Assembly: GCA_910576335.1 (NCBI GenBank)
Contig: CAJTIU010000007.1
Coordinates: 145,501 to 209,500 of the forward strand
Source of the DNA: Lachnospiraceae bacterium
Lineage (GTDB): Bacteria > Bacillota > Clostridia > Lachnospirales > Lachnospiraceae
Reading direction: 5' to 3'
Length of the DNA: 64,000 bases
The position numbers and the translations under genes are program-made. Each line of letters starts with the position of its first letter. The stretch's first letter is position 1. The notes beneath the pieces are model-generated. The model searched no databases. It was not told the origin of the DNA and saw only the letters and a program-made list of their open reading frames with translations. Of this stretch, positions 16,601-25,043 are shown piece by piece.

Positions 16601-17857
16601 AAACAGAATGTTATAGGAAGCATTGGCTATTGGATAGATGATGAAGGACATTATTGTATGGATTATGATTTTAATCCGGAATATTGTGGACAGGGTTATG
16701 CAACAGAGGCAGGCAATGCGCTTATTCGTTATCTATTTGAATCAGTCGGTATCAGTACAATTTATGGAGATTGTGATGTGCGGAATGTATCATCGTGGAA
16801 ATTGTTAGAAAGACTGGGATTTAACCGTATAAGAAGGCTTGATAATCAATCATATAAAAATGATAAAAATGGTAATCCAATTTTAATCAGTACGTTTTTA
16901 TATGAATTGAATAAATCACAATTCAATCTATCAAATAATATCAAACGTTATTTAAAAACAAGCATCTATACCTATGCAGGTGCATACAGAGAGCTGCTGA
17001 TATCTTTGCCGGATGATATAGCGGCGATTGGAAAGCTGGTCTGTGACCAGATTACGCATCCGTCCATGTATTTTACAGAGCCGTCTGCGTATTTGGAGGA
17101 TACCTATTACGGGAAATTCGCATCCTATCCCAGTCATCGTTTTAAAAATGAAGACGAACTATATATAACGGCTGTATCCATGATTGCGGGTATTTTCTAT
17201 CTGGACGAGGCAGGATTTGGCGAAAATAAAGATGTAACAAAAAGGCTCACTGTATCATGCCGGCAGGCCTCCATCTTATTCAGTGCAATACTGAAAGCAA
17301 AGGGGATACCCTGCCGTTCAAGAGCCGGTTTTATGGATTTTGGCAATGACGGGGACAGTTATGTGGAACATTGGGTGAATGAGTATTGGGATTTTGGTGA
17401 AAACAGATGGGTTTTGGCAGATGTGGACGGCTATTATGAATATGAGGAACGTTTTGGTTATAGTCAGTTTGATTTGCCGCGGCACAAGTTTATCACTGCG
17501 TCGGAAGCATGGCTGGGACTGAGAAGGCATACCCTGCATAAAAACTTAGACGTATATCCAACGAATCTATTAGAGGGTGTCTGTGAATATCTTCTGATGG
17601 ATTTTCATGCGCTGATGAACAATGAGATTTTTTATTCTTATCAACCAATGTATCTTCGCAGTGGTATTCAGACGCTTAGCGAGAATGAGCTATGTGAACT
17701 TGACTATTTGGCAGAATTGTTGGAAGATCCGGATGAAAATATAGAACGGATAGAGCATATATGGAATACGAAGGAAGAATGGTTTGTGCTGACGAACAAT
17801 ACACAGAATATTTATCAGGATACGTTCGGAGAATCTTGCAGTTCAGGAGTGAAATGA
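16568..17857 (+). CDS. GNAT remnant fused to a transglutaminase-like domain
   Basis: This is one open frame of 429 residues. Residues about 1-115 are the C-terminal two thirds of a GNAT domain ('VIGSIGYWIDDEGH', 'PEYCGQGYATEAGNALIRYL', 'NVSSWKLLERLGF'). The first strands are missing. From about residue 120 a transglutaminase-like protein begins ('NNIKRYLKTSIYTYAGAYRE'). Its papain-type triad candidates are Cys in 'TVSCRQASILFSAIL', His in 'YVEHWVNEYWDF' and Asp in 'WVLADVDGYYE'. The junction 'YELNKSQFNLS' shows no linker. The fusion may be natural, but given the many deletions nearby it may be an in-frame accident. The transglutaminase part appears intact. Confidence 0.65.
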   Translation: MDNRFVAELKSKQNVIGSIGYWIDDEGHYCMDYDFNPEYCGQGYATEAGNALIRYLFESVGISTIYGDCDVRNVSSWKLLERLGFNRIRRLDNQSYKNDKNGNPILISTFLYELNKSQFNLSNNIKRYLKTSIYTYAGAYRELLISLPDDIAAIGKLVCDQITHPSMYFTEPSAYLEDTYYGKFASYPSHRFKNEDELYITAVSMIAGIFYLDEAGFGENKDVTKRLTVSCRQASILFSAILKAKGIPCRSRAGFMDFGNDGDSYVEHWVNEYWDFGENRWVLADVDGYYEYEERFGYSQFDLPRHKFITASEAWLGLRRHTLHKNLDVYPTNLLEGVCEYLLMDFHALMNNEIFYSYQPMYLRSGIQTLSENELCELDYLAELLEDPDENIERIEHIWNTKEEWFVLTNNTQNIYQDTFGESCSSGVK

Positions 17858-17863
17858 TTTGGA

Positions 17864-18594
17864 ATGGGAAGAAATACAAAATATAAATCAGATAGTTTAT
17901 GCATTGCAATATTTACGCTTTGTCTAGCTGCAAGGTTTATAGAATATTTTCTGATTGAGACAGATAGGACGGCTATTGGAGAAAATGTGCTTCATAAAGC
18001 AGCCGGAATCATCATATTAGCATTGGCATTGAAAAGGGTAAATCTTACATGGAGTGATATTGGATTTCAAAGAAACTGTTTTGTAAGCAATATTTTGAAA
18101 GGTTTATTATTGGGAAGCGTTTGCTTTGCTATTTCGTATTGGTTGGAATTAACAATTTTAGCTTTGCAAGGCAACCCTGCACATTTAGAAATATATATCA
18201 GCAGTTTTTCTTTAACCGGCTCCGGGATAAAAAATACGGATTTTGTTTTCTTTCTGTTATGTGTAGTATTCAATGTCATCAATGTATGGATGGTGAAATG
18301 TCATTTACGGCAATGGTTCTGATGAGTATCGGGTATATAATCCTTGCCGGAATTATGGGAATTAAATGGGGACTTCTTTACCATATGACAGGAAATATAT
18401 GGACGGGGATTGGCGACCATTTATTAAATAATACCGTTGCTACAAATATGATGCATGTCATTTCTCTAAATGGTGCAGACGAATTACAAATTGTCCGGAT
18501 TATGGCTGCACAAATAATTTCCTTCACTTTTGTACTGGCAATTTATGTTTACAAGAGCAGGAAAAAGAGGGTGAATAGAAATGTATTTAACTGA
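17864..18594 (+). pseudogene. CPBP-family intramembrane protease, catalytic motif deleted
   Basis: The head (17864 to about 18297) encodes several membrane helices ('KAAGIIILALALKRVNL', 'ILKGLLLGSVCFAISYW') up to 'VVFNVINVWM', just where the family has its EExxxR motif. The text then changes frame to 'SFTAMVLMSIGYIILAGIMG', 'IKWGLLYHMTGNIWTGIGDH' and the C-terminal helix. The segment with the catalytic glutamates and arginine is therefore lost, together with the frame, near 18297. It overlaps the next gene's start by 14 bases, as in an operon. Confidence 0.7.
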
Positions 18595-19024
18595 AAATTA
18601 CAAAGATAACTTACGATTTAACAGACAGTACGAAGAAATCAGTAAATTTCTTCAAATAGTTGCAGATAACGGCTATAACGAGCATTTCCATTGGGGGCGT
18701 TTTGATTAGGGTATGGCGCACTCATTTTTGGATGTGGAAATGTTGTCAAGAAATGCTCTGTTTAGGAGAGAAAACGGAGAACTTATTGGTGCGGTAGTGT
18801 ATAATACAGATTATAATGACAGGTGGTATATCATTCACTCGATTTCTGATGAAAACCTTTTAGGACAGATGATTGAATATGTGACGGAAGCGGACGGCAA
18901 TACAGCAATCATAAAGGCAAATCTCAACGACACAATATTATGCAGATTACTTGTAAATGCAGGCTTTGATAACCAGAATTTGCAGAGTGTTCTGGAAATA
19001 GACTTATCGCGTAATCACGAATAA
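18581..19024 (+). pseudogene. GNAT family acetyltransferase with internal stop
   Basis: From ATG 18581 the frame reads 'MYLTENYKDNLRFNRQYEEI', then 'GYNEHFHWGRFD', and meets TAG at 18707-18709. The same frame resumes with 'MAHSFLDVEMLSRNALFRRE' and continues through 'GELIGAVVYNTDYNDRWYII' to 19024. The two halves fit one acetyltransferase, so a single nonsense change (probably Trp TGG to TAG) broke it. Re-initiation at ATG 18713 is conceivable but lacks a clear binding site. Confidence 0.65.
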
Positions 19025-19038
19025 TGGAAGGAATATAG

Positions 19039-19203
19039 ATGTCAAAACAAAAATTAATTATTATAGCAGGCTCTCCGTGTGTGGGGAAAACGACAGTGAC
19101 ACAGAAACTTTTTACTTCTTATGTTTGTGTTCATCCAGATATAGATCTGGAAATTATTATTCCACACAGAGAAAATATTGAGCAATTACTAAAGTGGTTA
19201 TAA
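19039..19203 (+). pseudogene. P-loop kinase-like stub
   Basis: After GGAAGGAATATAG the frame starts 'MSKQKLIIIAGSPCVGKTTV', with a perfect Walker A GSPCVGKTT. It ends at 54 residues with 'DIDLEIIIPHRENIEQLL'. Intact small-molecule or AAA-type kinases of this form have about 160-190 residues, so the middle is missing. The C-terminal text may come from another gene. Confidence 0.55.
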
Positions 19204-19236
19204 ATCTGATCAGAATAAGATGAAGGAGGTAATAGT

Positions 19237-19413
19237 ATGCGTCATATCTATATTCGTGGAATGATCGGCCTGATCTGGCTGATCGCAGCTATTGTATGTG
19301 GGGTATCGGGAAACTTCCCGATGATGGGACTTTACATCATTTTAGCAGGTGTGTTCCTGTATTCTGCATACACAGCATGGAAAAATGAAAAAGACGGAAA
19401 AGGGGGAAGGTAG
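19237..19413 (+). CDS. Small membrane protein ahead of an ABC exporter
   Basis: A strong AAGGAGG site precedes ATG 19237. The 58-residue product has two hydrophobic segments ('MIGLIWLIAAIVCGVSG' and 'MGLYIIILAG'-like 'GLYIILAGVFLYSAYTAW') and a charged tail 'KNEKDGKGGR'. The stop is directly followed by the ATG of the ABC ATPase, so the three genes form one operon. Function is unknown; similar small proteins accompany bacteriocin-type ABC transporters. Confidence 0.65.
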   Translation: MRHIYIRGMIGLIWLIAAIVCGVSGNFPMMGLYIILAGVFLYSAYTAWKNEKDGKGGR

Positions 19414-19414
19414 T

Positions 19415-20122
19415 ATGGGACAGACGCTCCTGACTGTGGGGAACTTAAGTGCGTGGTACAGTGAAGAGAAGATGATACTTTCGGGTTTTTCTTTTTCGTT
19501 GGAAGAGCATGAAGTGGCAGGATTGATCGGGCTGAACGGAGCCGGGAAGACCACATTCTTGAAGGTTCTTTCCGGCCTGCTTCCAACTTTCCATTCAGAC
19601 AGTATCTGCTTTTGCGGTTCCCCTGTGGATTTCAGGGGAGAGGATTTTAAGCTCTGCCGCTATACGGTGTTTGCCGAGGACAATTCTTTTTCGTATTTTA
19701 CCTTCCGGGAATACCTGGCCTATGTATGCGCTGCTTATGCCCGGGAGATGCCGGATGTGTCGGAGCTAGTACGGGGCTTCCATTTTGAAAAGTATACGGA
19801 CGTCCTGTTACGGGAGCTGTCAACCGGAAACCGGAAAAAGGCATTTTTGATCACGGCGTTTGCCCTGAAGCCCAGACTGCTTCTTTTGGATGAGCCGGTT
19901 AATGGCCTGGACTTCCAGAGTACGGAATATCTGTACCAGCAGATTTTGGGATATAAGGCGCATGGAACTGTTCTTTTTTCCTCCCACATCTTAGAGAGTA
20001 TCACGCTGACCTCTGACCGGGTATTTGTCCTGGAGGAGGGAAAGATCCGTCGTACATTTGAACGCGGGCAGATAAATGCCGAAGAGATCAGGGAGGCTCT
20101 GCATGATGAAAATGACAGGTAA
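19415..20122 (+). CDS. ABC transporter ATP-binding protein
   Basis: The 235-residue ATPase has Walker A 'GLNGAGKTTFLKVLSG', a signature-like 'LRELSTGNRKKAFL' (altered from LSGGQ), Walker B 'RLLLLDEPVNGLD' and the switch histidine 'LFSSHILES'. I take ATG 19415, after GGGGGAAGGTAGT, rather than the upstream in-frame Met at 19349, which would overlap the small membrane protein. Its 3' end overlaps the permease start by 20 bases. Likely role: the motor of a lipid, peptide or antibiotic exporter. Confidence 0.88.
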   Translation: MGQTLLTVGNLSAWYSEEKMILSGFSFSLEEHEVAGLIGLNGAGKTTFLKVLSGLLPTFHSDSICFCGSPVDFRGEDFKLCRYTVFAEDNSFSYFTFREYLAYVCAAYAREMPDVSELVRGFHFEKYTDVLLRELSTGNRKKAFLITAFALKPRLLLLDEPVNGLDFQSTEYLYQQILGYKAHGTVLFSSHILESITLTSDRVFVLEEGKIRRTFERGQINAEEIREALHDENDR

Positions 20123-21314
20123 AGCCTTTGCCAAAAAGTTGTTTGGGGCAAAATACGAGCGGCTGCCCAGGACGCTTTTGATCGATGTGATTGTATTCTG
20201 GGGGCTGTATATTGCCGGCTTTCAGGTGCAGATTGCACCGTCTGTCCGGATTCTGATGATAAGCGCCTTTACTGCAGGCGTGATGTGGCAGGCTCTTTCT
20301 TCCAAAGATAACATTGCTGAACTCGGGCATATGCTGATGCTGCCGCATAAACGCCGGGAGTTTGTATTCTCTTATGTAGCCGCATTGGGAGCTTATGCAG
20401 TTCTTACGAAGACAGGGCTGCTTTTTGCAGTTGTTCTTGCTGTGTCTGTCTGGAAGCCGATAGAGATGGTGGGAATACTGTTCTGTATGATTCATGCAGT
20501 TCTTATGGCTGCATCCGTTTATTCTCTGAGAAAATACTGGTATGCGGGCGGCATCTGGACTGCCGTCATAGTGGTTGTTATGCTATTTTTAGGAAGCAGA
20601 GCATGGTTTAGCCTCTTACTATTTGTGAATGGGATGTTCGCCGCCCTGATTTTGTGGCGGGCTGACGGATATGCTTTTTATCAGTGGGAGAGTAAGAAGA
20701 AACGTGCCCTCCGTCAGAGGAAGAAGGCAACTCTTTGGCGGTATTTTTTCCGGTATCTGAACTGTCATAAGAATTATTTTCTTAATACAGTTGTGATGTG
20801 GTGTGTAGCCCTTGTATTGCCGTATTTCCTAAGCAAAATGGCGGGCATGTCCGTTGTTCCGGTGGGTTTTGCGATTCTGTCCTTAAATACACCCATCTGC
20901 ATCCTGCTATCCTGTGACCGTGATCTGGAGCAGGCGGTTCGTTTCCTGCCCGGACAGAAACGACGCTTTTGCATCCCGTACGGTCTGTTCATCTTCTTTT
21001 GTAATATGGCCGCAGATGTGATATTCCTCTTAAGCTGGCAGATACAAAACGGCGGTGTTACGGTCTTTATGATTGCCGAGGCTGTTTTCTTTGCCCTGCA
21101 GAGCGCGGTGCTGTCCGTGCTGCTGGAATGGTTTTATCCCATCCGAGACTGGAAAATTGAAAGCGACCTGTGGCACCATCCGCGGAAATATGTGGTTCCG
21201 GTGGTAATGCTGCTGATTGCGGGAGCCGCCTCTGCCTGGCCGGTGTTATTGCTTCTGCTGTTGGTTTTGCTGGCAGTGGAAATCGTAGTTTTACTGAGTA
21301 TCTGTTGGAGGTAA
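20103..21314 (+). CDS. ABC transporter permease (12-helix type)
   Basis: The start ATGATG at 20103 lies inside the end of the ATPase gene, a sign of translational coupling. An upstream Met at 20076 has no support. The 403-residue product has about 12 hydrophobic segments in two clusters split by a basic loop ('ESKKKRALRQRKKATLWR'). Examples are 'TLLIDVIVFWGLYIAGFQ', 'YVVPVVMLLIAGAASAW' and the strongly hydrophobic 'LLLLLLVLLAVEIVVLLSI' at the end. It forms the channel for the adjacent ATPase. The substrate is unknown. Confidence 0.8.
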   Translation: MMKMTGKAFAKKLFGAKYERLPRTLLIDVIVFWGLYIAGFQVQIAPSVRILMISAFTAGVMWQALSSKDNIAELGHMLMLPHKRREFVFSYVAALGAYAVLTKTGLLFAVVLAVSVWKPIEMVGILFCMIHAVLMAASVYSLRKYWYAGGIWTAVIVVVMLFLGSRAWFSLLLFVNGMFAALILWRADGYAFYQWESKKKRALRQRKKATLWRYFFRYLNCHKNYFLNTVVMWCVALVLPYFLSKMAGMSVVPVGFAILSLNTPICILLSCDRDLEQAVRFLPGQKRRFCIPYGLFIFFCNMAADVIFLLSWQIQNGGVTVFMIAEAVFFALQSAVLSVLLEWFYPIRDWKIESDLWHHPRKYVVPVVMLLIAGAASAWPVLLLLLLVLLAVEIVVLLSICWR

Positions 21315-21371
21315 ATGAAAAATATAGAGCATTGGATACATGGATAAGCAAAGAGAAGATGAAGGAGATAA

Positions 21372-21884
21372 ATGAAATTGGAAGTATTGAGAGCAGAGAA
21401 CATTTCAAAAATATATTGCCAAAATGCGGTATCACTGTAGGCGCTGCGCGGTGTATCGGTGACAATCCAAAAGGGGGAGTTTGTCGCGATACTGGGGAGA
21501 AGCGGTTCGGGGAAATCAACCCTTTTAAATATTCTTGCCGGTCTGGACAAACCCACGGAGGGAAAGGTCTACCTTGACGGTACAGATATTTTTCATCTAA
21601 GCGAGGAAAAAAGGACGCTTCTTCGGCGTGAAAAAATAGGATTTGTATTCCAGGCATATGAATTACTGCACACGCTGACGGTCACGGAAAATATTCGGTT
21701 GCCGGAGCTTACGAAAGATGCGGATTACGTAGGAGAGCTTCTTGACGCGCTTAAAATCAGGCAATATGAAAAATCATATCCGGATCAATTATCAGGAGGG
21801 GAACAGCAGAGGACGGCAATTGCAAGGGCGCTAGTCAATCATCCGCCCATTCTTTTTGCAGATGAACCCACCGGAAATAGGAAG
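21372..21884 (+). pseudogene. Lipoprotein-/bacitracin-exporter type ABC ATPase, nonsense and truncated
   Basis: After GAAGGAGATAA the frame from ATG 21372 reads 'MKLEVLRAENISKIYCQNAV', then TAG at codon 23 (21438-21440). It continues with '[19 protein letters not shown]', Walker A '[16 protein letters not shown]', signature '[17 protein letters not shown]' and Walker B '[10 protein letters not shown]'. Directly after 'EPTGN' the text becomes unrelated (reverse-strand TetR). So the last about 50 residues and the partner FtsX permease are missing. The permease fragments at 12.7-13.4 kb belong to the same transporter class. Confidence 0.75.
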
Positions 21885-21889
21885 CAGGT

Positions 21890-22115
21890 GCTGGCGCTTC
21901 TGATTGTATCGCTTTCCGCAATTCTGTTTAGCAGCTTCAATCATAGCCTGCTGAACTTCCTCCATATTTTTGAATACAGTAAAAATCGGCCTTGCCGAAC
22001 TGCCGAGGTATGTTCCCAATGCTCTGGAAGTTAAAGCTTCATATCCGTCTGTCCTGACAATATTTAATGCGGCTCCGATTATTTCTGCTTTTGTAAATTT
22101 TGCTTTCGGTGGCAT
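21890..22115 (-). pseudogene. TetR family regulator, N-terminal fragment
   Basis: The minus strand from ATG 22115 (after AAGAAAGGAAC) reads 'PPKAKFTKAEIIGAALNIVR' and '[20 protein letters not shown]', a TetR-type helix-turn-helix. It continues '[19 protein letters not shown]', then runs into the truncated ABC ATPase near 21890. The ligand-binding domain is lost. Confidence 0.7.
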
Positions 22116-22234
22116 GTTTGTTCCTTTCTTAACTAAATCAATTGTTTTGCATCATATGTTTTAATTATAATCAAAACGACCATTAAAGTCAGTAGGCGGC
22201 AGAGAATTCTCCCTGCCGCGCTGAGAATTTTTCA

Positions 22235-22480
22235 GATTATGGAAATCAGTTTACGCTCATATGCGGTAAGATCAAAGCGTTATTTGACCAGCCAATCTAT
22301 GAGACAGAAAATCTGGAGAATCTTTTTTCATACTGCATTCTGGCGACATCGGAAGAGGCGGACTTAGACGGACCTGCTGTGCTTGAATTTGGAATCAGAG
22401 ACGGGGGTCCTTATTATAACGAAACAGAGTTAAGCCTTTCGGAGAAAGAATTTGAAGAGTTGTATGCACGTTTATTCTGA
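22235..22480 (+). pseudogene. C-terminal fragment of an unrecognised protein
   Basis: An open frame without start reads 'YGNQFTLICGKIKALFDQPI', 'YETENLENLFSYCILATSEE' and 'GPAVLEFGIRDGGPYYNETE', ending 'EELYARLF' at 22480. The composition is that of a genuine soluble protein. No family was recognised. Confidence 0.4.
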
Positions 22481-22487
22481 AACTGAA

Positions 22488-22553
22488 CAGTATCATCCTG
22501 ACAGGCAGTACCTCAATGCGGAGAAGCGAGAAGGTGAATGGGGAGAAACGTAA
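22488..22553 (+). pseudogene. Possible antitoxin C-terminal fragment
   Basis: The frame 'QYHPDRQYLNAEKREGEWGE' ends at TAA 22551-22553, four bases before the start of the PIN toxin fragment. Position fits the antitoxin of a PIN toxin-antitoxin pair. Only this tail is left. Confidence 0.4.
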
Positions 22554-22556
22554 AGA

Positions 22557-22700
22557 ATGAGATATTATGCTGTGATAGACACAAATGTACTTGTCTCCGC
22601 AATGTTAAAAAAATCTTCCCTGCCAGACCGTGTAATGCAGGAAATTTTCGGAGGGACGATTACGCCGCTAGATGTTGTCTTTTATGTTTCTGGTTTTCAT
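22557..22700 (+). pseudogene. PIN-domain toxin (VapC-like) remnant
   Basis: ATG 22557, after GGGGAGAAACGTAAAGA, starts 'MRYYAVIDTNVLVSAMLKKS', which holds the first catalytic Asp of the PIN nuclease fold. It continues 'PDRVMQEIFGGTITPL', then jumps to 'DVVFYV', which fits a later strand of the same family, before meeting the end of the ClC gene. About 80 middle residues are missing, so no nuclease activity is expected. Confidence 0.65.
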
Positions 22701-24265
22701 CACATTTCCTTACACAGCACCTCCATCTGATCATGTACCCGCGCCATATCTCTTTCATCCGTCATAGTGACAATCACATCCCCAACAAAAAGCTTCGTGC
22801 GCCCCTTCGGGATAATTTCCTCAGACCCTCTCTGAATTGCAACAAGCAGGCAATTCTCAGGCCAGACAATCTCGCTGACCAGAGCCTCTTCAAGCCTGGA
22901 TCCTTCCTGAACAGTAAAATTTGTCAGAACCTTCTGTCCATGGGCAGAGTTTTCCTCCGCCTGATACCCCTGTTTCTTCAAAAGCCGTTCCAGCAGGCTT
23001 TCATAGATTGGCTTTGACTTAAGGAGCGTGGCAATCACATACGCCGTAATAGACACAACTGCCAGGGAGAGCATCTGACTAAGGGATCCTGTCATCTCAA
23101 AGATCAGGATAATTCCTGTGATCGGAGCCCGTACAATTGCCGAAAAATATCCTGCCATGGCAAGCACGACAAAATTATTCATATAGACAGCATCCAGTCC
23201 GAAATACTTTACGCCCACCGCAGCAAAAGCCCCGCCGATAAAACCGCCCAGCACAAGCAGCGGGAAAAAGATGCCTCCCGGCGCCCCGGAGCCAAAGCTA
23301 ACTGCAGAGAACAGAAATCTTCCAACCAGAATAAACAGTACAGTATGTAGCACCACATCCCCGGCAGCCAGATTCTCAAGGAGAGCATGTCCGCTTCCAA
23401 GAAGCTCCGGCATCGTAAATCCAAGAATCCCGGCACAGAAAAAAGGAATCATAAGCTTTGTAGTTGTATTTAAAAAGGAAGCCCTGTTATACATTTCCTG
23501 CACCTTTAAAGTAAACCAGTTATAAAATGCACCCAGTATACCCAGAACAATTCCAAGACCAACGATCATCCCATAGTACTCAGGCGGGAGCGCTTTCACA
23601 ATATCAAACTGGAACACCGATTCTGTTCCGATCACGGTAGAGGAGATAAAATCCGCTGTAAGAGAAGCTGTCATAACCGATACAAGCACAGAGACAGAAA
23701 AATTCTTATGCACCTCCTCCAGGGAAAACATCACTCCCGCAAGTGGTGCATGAAACGCCGCGGAGAGACCGGCGCTTGCCCCGCAGGTAAGCAGGAACTT
23801 CTCCTCCGTCTTCCCCCTGTCCAGTCCATTAGACACACTCTTTCCAACCATGGCTCCCAGCTGGATCGACGGACCCTCCCGCCCAAGGGCAAGTCCTCCC
23901 AGAAGACATAAAAAGCCGCCAAAAAACTTTGCAGGGAGCACCCGCCACCATTTTTGATCAAGCCTTCCTGTCATCTCTCCCTCCAATTGAGGAATCCCGC
24001 TTCCCGATATCATAGGCTCAAACGCAAGCAGCCTGGACACGACCCATGCAAAAACCATAAGAACAGCAAACCACCCCGCCATATAGAGTGGATTTCCCTT
24101 TACATAGGCCAATATCCTGTTCAGCCATTCGCCTGCACTGCCAAGCAGCATGCGGTACAGCAGGACAACAAGCCCTGCTATACCGCCGACAAGAAGTCCT
24201 TCTCCTATTAATATAATCTGAAACCTCTCTGCACGTCTGATTGTTTTAGCAGTTTCGTCTCTCAT
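22700..24265 (-). CDS. ClC-type chloride channel/antiporter with RCK_C domain
   Basis: This 521-residue membrane protein has the three anion-path motifs of the ClC family: 'GSGIPQLEGEM', 'GREGPSIQLGAMVG' and 'GAPGGIFFPLLVLGG'. The last about 80 residues form a TrkA_C-like ligand-binding domain ('SRLEEALVSEIVWPENCLLV', 'IIPKGRTKLFVGDVIVTMTD'). It probably exchanges chloride for protons, or conducts fluoride or chloride, across the cell membrane. The gating glutamate region GREGP is intact. The start at 24265 follows GAGGAGGAGCGATT. A perfect 42-base palindrome lies just upstream. Confidence 0.93.
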   Translation of the reverse strand: MRDETAKTIRRAERFQIILIGEGLLVGGIAGLVVLLYRMLLGSAGEWLNRILAYVKGNPLYMAGWFAVLMVFAWVVSRLLAFEPMISGSGIPQLEGEMTGRLDQKWWRVLPAKFFGGFLCLLGGLALGREGPSIQLGAMVGKSVSNGLDRGKTEEKFLLTCGASAGLSAAFHAPLAGVMFSLEEVHKNFSVSVLVSVMTASLTADFISSTVIGTESVFQFDIVKALPPEYYGMIVGLGIVLGILGAFYNWFTLKVQEMYNRASFLNTTTKLMIPFFCAGILGFTMPELLGSGHALLENLAAGDVVLHTVLFILVGRFLFSAVSFGSGAPGGIFFPLLVLGGFIGGAFAAVGVKYFGLDAVYMNNFVVLAMAGYFSAIVRAPITGIILIFEMTGSLSQMLSLAVVSITAYVIATLLKSKPIYESLLERLLKKQGYQAEENSAHGQKVLTNFTVQEGSRLEEALVSEIVWPENCLLVAIQRGSEEIIPKGRTKLFVGDVIVTMTDERDMARVHDQMEVLCKEM

Positions 24266-24282
24266 AATCGCTCCTCCTCTTG

Positions 24283-24324
24283 AATTGGGGACGGGGTATT
24301 TTTAAAAATACCCCGTCCCCAATT
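24283..24324. repeat. GGGGACGGGG palindrome, perfect 42-base copy
   Basis: AATTGGGGACGGGGTATTT is the start of a fully symmetric 42-base sequence centred at 24303/24304. The minus strand of its right half encodes the last residues 'LGTGYF' and the stop of the YczE-like gene. Confidence 0.92.
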
Positions 24325-24946
24325 TTAATAGCTTGTCTGTCAAGTGTATATTGAAAAAATGGATCACTGGTCCGAAACCGAATGCGGCTGTCAGTGTGCC
24401 GAGCCCGACGAGTCCGCCTGTCAGATAGCAGACTCCGGCGCAGATACCGTCTGTCAGCATTCTCCACCAAAAGTATGGTATCTTTTGAAAGCGTTCTGCT
24501 AAGATCAGTGACAGGCTGTCGTAGGGTGATACCCCGGCGTCAGGTCTTTGATACATAGAGATACCCATGCTGCCGATCACTACCCCGGACAGCATGACAA
24601 GGATTCTGCTGATTAGAGAGTCCGGTGCCGGGAGGGCAGCATTCCATATTTCGTAAAACAACGTGACGATATAGCCTAATAAAAAAGTATTTATAATCGT
24701 CCCGATTCCGATATATTTTTTCCCTGTCAGAAATTCAATTATAAATAATCCAATGCTAAAGATCACAAAAAACCGGGCGTATTCAATTCCGGTGCATTCC
24801 GCGAGGGACATCAGCATTCCGTTAAAGGCGTCATTGCCGAGGCAGGAGAATTTGAAAATACTGACTCCCATTCCCAGGAAAACATTTCCGAGCAGCATGA
24901 CGATTATGCGTTTCCAACCAATAGTTTTCAAATATTTGTCTATCAT
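24302..24946 (-). CDS. YczE/YyaS/YitT-like membrane protein
   Basis: This 214-residue protein with five to six membrane helices ('IIVMLLGNVFLGMGVSIFKF', 'GTIINTFLLGYIVTLFYEIW', 'GVVIGSMGISMYQRPDAGVS', 'LTGGLVGLGTLTAAFGFGPV') is of the YczE family. The motif 'GVSPYDSLSLIL' is typical. Function is not established. The final 'LGTGYF' is encoded by the palindromic repeat, so the natural C-terminus was probably replaced. The start at 24946 has AGGAAGCTTATAAAAAT upstream, a weak site. Confidence 0.85.
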   Translation of the reverse strand: MIDKYLKTIGWKRIIVMLLGNVFLGMGVSIFKFSCLGNDAFNGMLMSLAECTGIEYARFFVIFSIGLFIIEFLTGKKYIGIGTIINTFLLGYIVTLFYEIWNAALPAPDSLISRILVMLSGVVIGSMGISMYQRPDAGVSPYDSLSLILAERFQKIPYFWWRMLTDGICAGVCYLTGGLVGLGTLTAAFGFGPVIHFFNIHLTDKLLKLGTGYF

Positions 24947-25043
24947 ATTTTTATAAGCTTCCTTTCTGTATAATCTGACTTAATTATAGCATGGAAACGG
25001 ACTCTCAACATTCACATACTGACAGGATGTATACTCTTAATGA

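Noticed and set aside
19237..19413. Small ORF as a bacteriocin precursor for the ABC exporter
   Set aside because: It has two membrane helices and a basic tail, no GG-type leader and no Cys/Ser/Thr-rich core.
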